Shown here: one piece after another, positions 50,735 to 61,100 of the stretch | Numbering within the stretch: the stretch's first letter is position 1 | Layout of the letters: each line of letters starts with the position of its first letter | Assembly: GCF_037975245.1 (NCBI RefSeq) | Contig: NC_092561.1 | Span: 6,126,001 to 6,190,000 of the forward strand | Direction: 5' to 3' | DNA from: Apostichopus japonicus | Taxonomy: Eukaryota; Echinodermata; Holothuroidea; Aspidochirotida; Stichopodidae | Length of the DNA stretch: 64,000 nucleotides | Made by a program: the position numbers and the translations under genes | Notes under the pieces: generated by a model | What the model was told of the DNA's origin: nothing | Databases searched by the model: none | The model's input: only the letters and a program-made list of their open reading frames with translations

Positions 50735-50930
50735 TTACGAAAATATGCACTGTGCACGTTGTAATGACGTGGTGTACAGACAAATGCGTTATTTTTCATC
50801 AGCGGTGCGGGAAATTGTGACGTCATCAAATCCCCGGATGAATACGATGATCTCGAATTTCGAGTGGCGTATTTGGAAGATTGCCATGATCTCTTTAACG
50901 TCGACTTGGATTACATGCAGAAATGAGATC
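50735..50930 (+). pseudogene. Receptor ectodomain pseudogene fragment
   Basis: The frame reads MHCARCNDVVYRQMRYF, matching the VHCARCNAVTYSQMRFW segment of receptors 2 and 3. A frame change near 50810 then gives GNCDVIKSPDEYDDLEF, matching their NCDVTQSPDECDNIEF. No other exon pieces lie nearby. It is a decayed fragment of a fourth receptor copy. Confidence 0.8.
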
Positions 50931-51865
50931 GTGGAATCGTAATCTAGCAAAGATTAAAAAATTAAATGATGTATTGTAACACATGTTTATATGATTAATT
51001 AGATCTAATATTAGGTCTACACTCAAGGCTGTGCCAATAGCTATAATTTTATTTTCTCGTGGGGTTTGCAAATTGGGAGTGGTATGGATACCCCTCCCTT
51101 TGCATCTGTCCGAGTGAGGGGGTAATTAGTTTGACAAAACACATGCAACGGGCTCACATGGATGAAGACAAAATTGTACTATAATTATGGTAACAAGCAG
51201 GCTGGCCTAAAGAGTCGAATCGAAGCACGGAGATAGGGTTCAATGATTCCATTATACACAGATAGAATAGAGTCATCCGGTGCCTACCTTGATTATTTTA
51301 AGTCACGTGGCTGTCTGTTTTGCCTTCGACCTGATAAATCGATGGATGACGCATGGATATGCATGAAAGATGTATGTATAGGCTATCACATATCATTAGT
51401 AAGTTCCCGATTTGTATAGTACTCGAGTCCTCAGTCTCGAGTACAATTTTACTGTAATCCTACTCATGGCATTGTATAGTCGTACTCGTATACTCAGCAA
51501 AAAACAGCAAAAGACAAGTATACTTGTTATTCTAGTGAAATATTATACTTTTAATTGTAAACAGAAAAAACAAACAAATTCCATCTGTTTTGGGGTTGCT
51601 TGACTTTTTGAAAGGTTACTTTAGCTTACAGAAATGCATATTTAGATATAATATAAAAACGGATTGGGACCAATATTGGGAGCCTTGGGTAAACTTATAG
51701 GGGATTAACATTGAACATTACTAAAAGATATACTTTCCCATTGCATGGGATTATATGTATTTGAATTATTTTTTTGTTTACAAAGCAAGATGATACATGT
51801 TGATTGCCGTTTTTGTTTGTACTAAAATGAGAGTTGAATCAAAAAATTTAAAAAAGTATACTTGT

Positions 51866-52052
51866 ACTTTAGGAAAAGTCGCCCAGGAAAGAACCTGGGC
51901 ACGAAAACCAAACTACCGAACTACTGATCCGCTCTCAACCCCAGTCCCCTTGCATCGGGGCTGTGACTGTGTGATCATCGTCACTTTCGTCAGGTGTGCA
52001 TCACCATTCCCCTCGAAAGGGAACAGATAACACACATGATCTTAGCCAAAAG
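51866..52052 (-). ncRNA. U2 snRNA 5'-end-like block
   Basis: On the minus strand 52052-52021 reads CTTTTGGCTAAGATCA then TGTGTGTTATCTGTTC, matching the U2 snRNA 5' region (CTTTTGGCTAAGATCA, AGTGTAGTATCTGTTC) with about three differences. The next 150 nt are not U2 but form good stems (CCCTTTCGAGGGG, CCCCGATGCAAGGGG, GCCCAGG..CCTGGGC). It may be a U2-derived retroposon or snRNA-like RNA; no promoter element was identified. Confidence 0.35.
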
Positions 52053-52510
52053 TTATGTGTACTCGTATTTATGGCTTGTAGTCGTAATCGACACCTTGTA
52101 CTCGTACTTGTGACTTCGTAGTCGCACTCGTACTCAGCAAAAACAAACAAAAGTTATGTGTACTCGTATTCATGACTTGTAGTCGTACTCGAGACCTTGT
52201 ATACTAGTACTAACGGCGTGTATAGCTGTACTCGTAATCAATACATTGTAGTCGTACTTGTGACTTCCTAGTCGCACTCGTACTCAGCAAAACAAAAGTT
52301 ATGTGTACTCGTATTCATGACTTGTAGTCGTACGCGAGACATTGTACTAGTAATAATGGCGTGTATATAGCTGTACTCGTATTCGATACCTTGTACTCGT
52401 ACTTGTGACAGCGTAGTCGCACTCGTACTCAGCAAAAACAAACAAAAGTTATGTGTTCTCGTACTCATGACTTGTATTCGCACTCAGCATACTGTACTCA
52501 CACTACTAGT
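52045..52510. repeat. Minisatellite of ACTCGTA-rich units
   Basis: Long units of about 100-150 bp begin AAAAGTTATGTGTACTCGTA near 52049, 52149, 52292 and 52445. They contain GACTTGTAGTCGTA and CTCGTACTCAGCAAAA. Related pieces occur at 51410-51530. Confidence 0.8.
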
Positions 52511-54053
52511 CTGTAATGGTAACTTTACAATGTTATCCAAGTATTATTACCTTTTGCTGTTATCTTTTCCAAGTTATTGTTTTCTTGGCTCACTGAAACC
52601 AGGGAGTTGCCATAACAACTCCCTGCTGAAACTTGGTTCGTATAGCGCTATGGTTATTTGGGTTGGAGCCTGTTTTGCCTTAACACTGTGTGTTTTATCA
52701 GCTCTGGCTTCCTTATATTTTCTTTTCTTTTCATCTTCAAGTTTTTTTCATTGTATCTTTTGCTCTCTGTGGGTTTTTTTTACACGGGTCTTCTTCTAAT
52801 ATTCTCCATCATTTGTTTTTAAATTTATTTACTCTTTGTTCTACTTTGTATTTATTGATAATTCTTTATTTATTTTGATCGGTATATGAGAAATATGGGA
52901 AACATCGTGAAAATGTTATATCAGATAAAAAAAGAAACTTTAATTAATACGTTCGTATACCTATACAGTGAATTACCTTTCTGTTTTTGTGTTAGTTTTT
53001 ACGTCAACACTCCTGAACAAATTTTCTGAACTTCTCAGGGTCGTCGATTTCAAGTAAATTGATATCGTTGGCGATTCCGTTTTCAGGCTGGCAAAGTTAA
53101 CTTGAAAATACCAGTCGGTGCATGATATGGTAAGAAGAAAAAAAATACATGAAATATTAAAAAAAAAAAAAAGCATAGTTATTGGCTGCTTTGGTTTAAC
53201 ACCTACCAATACATATCAACAACCTCAAATAAAACGTTTTGACGTCAACGTAACTAATTGTTGTTAAGAATCATTCATGCATTGAAGTCACTCACTATGA
53301 GGGGTTACTGCAGTTGTAGTGGGTATAGCCTGTCTACGTACCTGAAGTATACAGTTTACATGTATAACGTTTGGTTTTCTCTTGCCCATTTTGTAATATA
53401 ATGTGACCAGCTTTACTGTATATAAGTGTGACAGTCAACCTTTCCAACTGTTCGGTAAGTGTTTAACCCCAAAATATATGTGTCGTTTTCAAATGTTTGA
53501 TGGTTCAAATTGTGTAGCTATTTTGAAGCTTGTTCTTATACAGTATCTATATACACTATAGCACGTGAGCTATAACCAAACGGTTGAACCTATAGTATAA
53601 CGCCTAACGCTATAACCATTTTTTCTTCAGCAATTTGTCTCGTCAGTCAAACTTAATTATTGTAAACAGTAACGGTGAAAGAGGGTTCCACATGTGGTAG
53701 GGTGAAGGGGGGGGGGGGTCATATTTCGACGGGCAGTGAGACAAATCATTCAAAACTGACCAACTAAAATGGATAAAGTGTGATTCCTTACCACAAATAT
53801 ATTCAGTATTTGGCCACTTTTAAGAAGGCCTAGCTACATCTTTATTTCTGAAGTATGACAACTTACCCAACGTTAGGCACTGCAGTAGTACCACAGTTGT
53901 CATGTTAAGACTTATGTATGCAGGAAGCATTAAACCATTTAGTGTTCATGGTGTCGAAGTTCTCTTAGGGTGATTAGAGGCTGGAGTTCAATTCGTATAC
54001 CAGTCCTCTATTATAACGGTGACAGGAGACGGTAACAGGAGTGTTATATGCTA

Positions 54054-54324
54054 GCAAACACAAAACGTTATTGTTATCATAACATTTTTAAAAGAGCCTC
54101 TAAAATATGTTTTTAACGTTAAATGTGGTGTTCTAAACACGTCGGCATAACGTTTTTATGAGATATTAACGTTATATTCATGTTATATTAATGTTTTAAC
54201 GAAAAATGTTTTGAAATAATAGCCTGAAAACTTTTTCGTGACATATTTATTACACCACAAATAACGTTATCAAAACAAAAGACGAAACGTTTTAATAACG
54301 TTTTAAAAACATTTTTGTGTTTGC
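54054..54324. mobile_element. Palindromic AACGTT-rich MITE candidate (271 bp)
   Basis: GCAAACACAAAA at the left end is the reverse complement of TTTTGTGTTTGC at the right end, and the interior is dominated by AACGTTTTAA motifs in both orientations. Target duplication not clear. Confidence 0.55.
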
Positions 54325-54395
54325 TTATAGCTCAGTGGTTAACGCCGGTGCCTTCCAATCGTTAGGTCCCCAGTTCGAGTCACTCCAAGATTAAT
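54322..54395 (+). repeat. tRNA-Gly(TCC)-like SINE head
   Basis: TTATAGCTCAGTGGTTAACG (A box), an anticodon-like CTTCCAA loop and CAGTTCGAGTC (B box) occur in tRNA order, but the acceptor stem does not pair. It is best read as a tRNA-derived retroposon head rather than a working tRNA gene. Confidence 0.6.
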
Positions 54396-54890
54396 GTATG
54401 TCGTCCAGTTACAGAGTTGTTGACAATTGACAATTCATAATCATGGGCGTTAAATATGAATCTAAGAGACTGACTTCGGTCAGCTTGCGGCATTGATAAG
54501 CCAATGAGGCCTGCGAGTTCCTGTTTGCAGGAGGATCTAAAATACAAACAATCTAATACATACATTATGATACATACAAACCCAACTATCATTTCGAACT
54601 TATATGACAGATTTGGTTATGAAGAACATCTCCCTCCCCCACCCCCACCCCCCAACCGTCGAGCAGCTAACCGTTTGGGAGATTCTTGTTTAAAAGTCGT
54701 GCCTGCATGGGAGCTGTCATTTGGTAAATATTGAGAATCTGAAACCTTTCTTTAACGTTCACTTTGTCTTTCGTTTCATGTTGCAAAAGTTAAAATTTAA
54801 ATAGTGTTGACACTAAAACCTATACAGGTCATGTTAAGAGCTCTAATATTTTAGATTCAGAATTTGAGGGAAAAAAACATCCCTTCATTA

Positions 54891-56053
54891 GCAATCAAAG
54901 CGCAATCCTTACTCCTCGTTATAAGTATTTCATGTGAATTATAGCTTTTAACTGTTGATTATTTTTTCGTCTTTTTCATATCGAATCATTATATAAATAT
55001 GCATGTTTGTTCTTCATTAATATCATCCGCAACTTTCCCATTCAAATCACTCATCCATAAAATAGCAATAACATTAATAATGGTCATCACTTTCGCATGG
55101 CTAGCTAGCACTCGTGTTTCTATGTAAACGTTGTCAACTAATGAGTAAGAAAACCTTTAAAAAAAAACTTTAGAAATTTACTACTTTAGATCATCGATAT
55201 GCTAGACAACCAAACCTGTTACGACTTTGTTCCTTTGGCGATCAAAGCGATCTAAATCCTCGTTATAATTATTACATGTGAATTATAGCTTTTAACTCTT
55301 GATTATTTTTTTCTTCCTTATCATATCGAATGATTACAGAATATTAACAGTAAATAAGCATTGTAATAAATAAAAGGACAATATTAAACAATGAGTGACG
55401 TGTGGCTCGATGACGTCATATTTAGACTTGATCAAGTCTCCGTCCTTGTGTTTGAAGGAACAATAAACCTGTGGTATCTCCAAATGGAATCAGATATTAT
55501 CTTAGCTGTTTGGGAAAGTTGTCTCTATATCACAAAGACTTACAATGATTGTTGGTTTTGTATATCTCTTTTAAAAGATGATGACTGGCGTTGTATCTCT
55601 TTTTGAAGATTACATTATTTAACATTTCTTAAATTTAAAAATAGAATAAAGACGTCATTTTATGACGTCATTTGTCATAAAATTACTGCAACTCATGCCT
55701 CGAGCACAAAATTAATGTAGCATAAGTTTGGGCCATTAAAAATAATTGACTTTTTTGTATTGAAACACGAATGCTATCTAGCCATGCGAAAGTGATGACC
55801 ATTAATGGATTAATCGTTATTGCAATTTTTATGGATGAATGCTTTGAAAGGGAAGGGCGTCGCTGATATTAATGAAGAACAAACATGCATATCGTATATA
55901 TAATGATTCGACATGGTAAAGAAGAAAAAAAATAATCAAGAGTTAAAAGCTCTAATTCACATGTAATATATATACTTATAACAAGGATTTAGTTCTGCTT
56001 TGATTGCCAAATTAACAAAGTCGTAACAGATTTGGTCGTCTAGTACATATATC
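54891..56053. mobile_element. Large foldback element with rearranged left arm
   Basis: The right arm 55761-56053 is the reverse complement of 54891-55123 in its inner part and of 55196-55340 in its outer part. Shared landmarks include TGGTCATCACTTTCGCATGG, GCATGTTTGTTCTTCATTAA, GAATTATAGCTTTTAACT and CTGTTACGACTTTGTT. The two left segments overlap in content and run in the same direction. The enclosed 420 bp contain a 71-aa open frame (55391-55606) with no recognised domain. Confidence 0.75.
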
Positions 56054-56859
56054 AATGTTAATCAGTAAAAAAAAAATTAGTAAATCTGGCCTGAGAGGAT
56101 AAGTGATTTAAGGAGAAGTAGTGCTACAAAGCAGACCAGTGAATGCAGGTTTTCTTTCTCATCAGTTGAAACTCAGATGGTATCACAAAGAACTACTAAA
56201 ATCCGCTGCAGTTCTCTACCGTGGTGAATTGTAACTTTTTACCTTATTCTAGCCAAGGTATGTAAACCATAAACATAAATAATTTTACTATATAATCTAA
56301 TACAGAATTTCTTTGTCGTTTCTTTTGAATGTAATGTTGTTAATGTTATCACATTCCTATGAATTAATGTAATGCATTATGCAGGGTGAGGGTATCTTTT
56401 AGAGATTGGAATTCATTTACAATTTGTGCTATAAAAGAACTTACATTTCGGCCCAACCACACCCCTATCCCACTCCACTGGAATTGGTAGGGTTGGTGTA
56501 CATTAGTGGGGGGGGGGGTACCATCAGATAACTCGATACCAGAGGATGGAGTCACATTTTTGGAAGAGGAGTAAAACGGAATGTGTGTATGTGTGTGTGT
56601 GTCTGCATGTGTGTCAGCCAAATTGTGTCTAACGAGCTCTTCTAAGCCCGTAAGGCTGATGGACTTCATCAGATGTAGTGCCACCGTAACTTCTGATGTC
56701 ATAGATCAAATTTCAGAGGTCAAACTTGAGGCGAAACACCAAAACCATTCAAGTACACTATCGGGTTAGCTACAGTTCTGTTAACAGGGATGCTGGTCGG
56801 ACGCAATAGTACTTTGCATCGAAAGGAAAGGCACGATGTCTTTCCATATCTCTTAGGAA

Positions 56860-57172
56860 CAGGCGCGTAGCCAAGGGGGGGGGGCGAAGGGGGCAACCGC
56901 CCCTCCCTCCCCCCTTGAGCAAATTTTGTGTATATGTTTTTATGATATCGCTAGTAATTTCAAAATAGAAAATGCTTAGATGCAACTTACAAGGCCTGGG
57001 AAGTGCCATATCCAGCGATCTGGGAGGCATTTTCGGCCAACATTTTCTGGTACGCTTCGCGCCAACTCATATTGGCGCTACGGTTAGATAGATTCCAGTG
57101 CCGATTCTACGGTTCTAATAGTTTGCCTACAGGTTCGCCCCTTGGCAAATTCCTCGCTACGCGCTAGGCCTG
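56860..57172. mobile_element. hAT-type MITE (313 bp)
   Basis: Begins CAGGCGCGTAGCC and ends GCTACGCGCTAGGCCTG, with a perfect 8-bp target duplication CTTAGGAA (56852-56859 and 57173-57180). It contains GGGGGGGGCGAAGGGGGCAA and no transposase. Confidence 0.92.
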
Positions 57173-57802
57173 CTTAGGAAGCGATAAGCAAATCACGAAT
57201 GTGTAGATGGCTACCCCATGCTTTGGACTTGATCCTCTTTGTTTAAGATCTTCCTACCAAATAATAGAGGCGCTTTACCCCTTATAGTACCACGTGACCA
57301 TTACAGTTCACTATAAGAAGTGAGAGGTATTTTCACCCGGTATTTTATGCAGGTGAATGGCGCACGATTACCTCAACCGCTCCAATTCACAGACCGACTC
57401 CGCGAAATAAAAATCCTGCTATTCGCGATTTAGCGGTAAACATTCCGATATAACCTGCATTGATCGTGAAAATATTTCTCTGGTATAATGTATGCGCGCT
57501 GACTGCCCGGCAAAACGACATTTAGCAAGTCTGAAGATAGCTCGCCGCTTCCACTAGATAATGATGCGCGCATGCATCCAATCATGTTCCGGAATGTTGT
57601 AAGGTTTACAGGGAGCTGTGACCCCAAAAGACATGCACCAATTATTTCTAAGAGTAAAAGAAGGTGGTAATTGAGTAGGAATTTATAAGACTATATCAAA
57701 GTCTCGTTGTATACATTACAATGATTCTCATTTCTACTTTCTCATCTCAGGAAGACTAGCCCTTGATCAGCTAATCCAACTTATTAAACAAACTAACACG
57801 TG

Positions 57803-58101
57803 ATGGCTCCATTTTCAAGAATTGCCACCAGAGGGCCGCGGCTTACGTGCTACCGTTTGATAACCTTAGCATCGGTCGTTATTCTGACTATTTCCTTGAT
57901 AGACCAATCACTGACGATGGAATTTCCTCCAAATAGTATGTGATATGTTAAAGACGTTGTTGGTTAATACAGTCCAAATAAAGTTGTTGTTATCAACCCT
58001 AATTATTTATCAATGTTACACTCATAACTCTACTCGAATGCAATATCTTTTTTTTCAGCGTGATATAAAGTAAAAGATAGTTGTGATTTATATATATATA
58101 T

Positions 58102-58177
<76 letters not shown>

Positions 58178-61100
58178 AATATTTCTTTCCTTGAGCACCT
58201 CCAAAATTGTTCTTCGGGCCCTCTAACTACCTGGGCTTGTTTCTCCCTGACCCCCTTCCGATACATACGGCCCAGCCACCGCTTACGACACTACTTAGTA
58301 CATATACCATAGACCGAAATACAGCTTGTTATAGGCCTAGCTTATGCTATCTTTGCATGTGAAAAATGGCGCTATAATTTGTTGTTGTTCTTTTAATGGT
58401 GGGGCTAATCAGTCTCAAGTTTGTATAAACAATCAAAATAGTTTAATGAATATGTAAACAACGTTTGTTTTTTTTAAATTATTTTTATTCTTTACTAACA
58501 GAACTTGGTTCGAATGTAACAGTAGCCGAGGATGTCAACACCACCATTTGTCAACAACTCCTATGTCCAAGTTCGCCATAACGTTTTTTAACTTGTATTA
58601 AGCATATATACGTTTGGAACTATTTACTTCATTCTTAACATTTTATTATTAAATTTATTTATTTTATTTTTTACTAGAGATCTATTTATTATCGTTTAGT
58701 ATTGGGTGTAATTTATTACTATCTGTTTTAGGCTTTACAATAATTGTCTTACTGTACTATAGTTTCTCATACTTTATTTAAACATTGACTATGATATAAT
58801 CTATTTTACTATTTACATACTTCTGAATTTGTTTTGGACTATATGCGTTTTGGGTTTTTTTTTTAATATTTTTTTTTTTATTATCGTTTAGTACGGGTGT
58901 TTTTTATATTGTTGCTTTAGGCTTTTACATGTTATGCCTTATTGGTTCTATATATTTAATATTTAGGTTTTTGTTACTATTTGTTTTTAGGTTTAGCATT
59001 TGTAAAGCGCTTTGAGCAGCTTTGCTGATTATGCGCTATATAAATATTACTTATTGTTATTATTATTACCTGATGATGGGTTCAGTAGTATATAGTGTAA
59101 CAATGGTGACGTCATGTTTGTCCCTTTTTCTTCCTTCCTGGGTGGCTTTTCTTACGAAGGATACGGTGACACAAGAAACAAATAATTTAAAAAATATATA
59201 AAATTAAAGATGAAGTCGTTCCTGAATCGTCGAGTTTTCAACTTGTAATTTGTAGCTTTTTCTCAAGGTCGACATAATACTGTCGCAAAATGTTGGGAAT
59301 TTCGACATAAAAAGACAAACATACGACATAAAACTCGGCGTAGTAATTCAATATCTAGTTAATGTACTTTATAGGCTACCGTAAAAAAAAGCTAACCTAG
59401 AATAGATTATTTCATATACATTTTAACGACTACCACCATCAGGTTGTGCCGAGGCCCAATTTGTAACAGTGACCTTCTTTTGAGTATACACTATTCTTTA
59501 TCAAATATTTATTTCCTTGAGTTCATGCAAATGTTTTCTTCGGGCCCTCTAACTGGCCCGGGCTTGTATCTCCCTGACCCCCTTCCCATACATAAGGCCC
59601 AGACAAAGAATATATTTAGCTCTTTGAGATGGTTCCCGCTTACGAAAATATACTTAGTACATACACCATAGACCGAAATACAGCTTTTCATATAGGCATA
59701 GCTATCTTTGCATGTGAAAAATTGCGCTATAATTTGTTGTTGTTCTTTTGATGGTGGGGCTAATCAGTCTTAAGTTTGTATAACAAACTAATATAATTTA
59801 ATGAATATGTAAACAACGTTTTTTTTCATTATTTTTGTTCTTTACTAACAGAACTTGGTTCGAATGTAACCGAGGATGTCAACATCAACATTTGTCAACC
59901 ACTCCGATGTCCAAGTTCTTATGAAAGTAATTTATGCAAATGTGATGACGCTTGTATTGAATATGAAGATTGCTGTTGGCATGGAAAAGGGGGTGATTTC
60001 TTCTCGAAGTCATCCACTACTGATAGTATCAAGCAAGATGGACTGAAGTGCATAGCAACAACATTTGAATCGATTCAATTTCGTTTGGACGTTGAGAAAA
60101 TAATATTAGGTTTCTACATGATCAGTGAATGTCTTCCCGGAGTACAAAATGACCAACTTATCCAAAAATGTCACGACTCACGTGATGTTTTGAGCATGCG
60201 CCTTGATTCTTGGAATCAGTACGTTGATCATATACCTGTCTTTGCTTCAGGAACCCAGAAGACTTACAAAAATGTGCACTGTGCACGTTGTAATGCCGTG
60301 ACGTACAGTCAAATGCGATTTTGGCAATTACTCGTCGATGGAAATTGTGACGTCACCCAATCCCCGGATGAATGCGATAATATCGAATTTCAAGCGGTGT
60401 ATTTTGAAGATACGTCCAATTTGAGGAGTTGTGTACAAGTGGAGATAGACTCGTGTCCAAGTTCTGCAAATACTGACAAAACGAGGACAGAATTATGTGA
60501 GTCGTACCTGGCACCAGTTGAAGTTAACGGAACCGTCTATAAAAATCCACATTGTCTATTATGTAACAATCAGTCTTACTTCGAACGGGACGAATATGAA
60601 TACTGCCTGGAAGTTGATAATAGGCCCTCATTCGGCGAGGCGGGTGATAAACTTCCCCAGACAATTCCGTTCGATTTTTCCTTCACCAGAGAAGATCACA
60701 ATGAAACAGTCGTTAGGTTCTGTGCTATAGGCCTGACATACAATGATACATCGAAGGTTTGTGAATTATCAGAAAATGTCACAAGGATTACACCTGAGAG
60801 ATGCTTAGATTCTCGAAACTCTTCGGAAATTTTATTTATGACAATCCAGGCTGTCCATATGAACGCTGCACAATTTCTTGGGAAAGTCATGAAAAATTTT
60901 AGTGATGTTTTTTACCCGAGGGCCCGTACAGCCGAGGTTGTACAGTTAGATGTATACCCTTGTATTCAAGACCGTGAGACCAAAAATTCGACGGTTTCGT
61001 TGTCGTGTGCTATTATGGAAATAGAAATGACATTGATCGAAAATAATTTCGCCGTTACCTCAAAGATGTTTACCGATTATTTCCATGCTCATGACATTCG

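Larger units (their letters stand above)
46391..57802. other. Repeat-rich spacer between inverted receptor copies
   Basis: This 11.4-kb spacer separates head-to-head receptors 2 and 3 and should contain both promoters. No intact gene was seen. It holds one receptor pseudogene fragment, several MITEs, a minisatellite, a U2-like block, tRNA-like pieces and a large foldback structure, listed separately. Open frames at 50350-50670, 55391-55606 and 57430-57627 have no recognisable domain. Confidence 0.6.

Noticed and set aside
54322..54395. Functional tRNA-Gly gene
   Set aside because: The acceptor stem does not pair and it abuts a mobile element.
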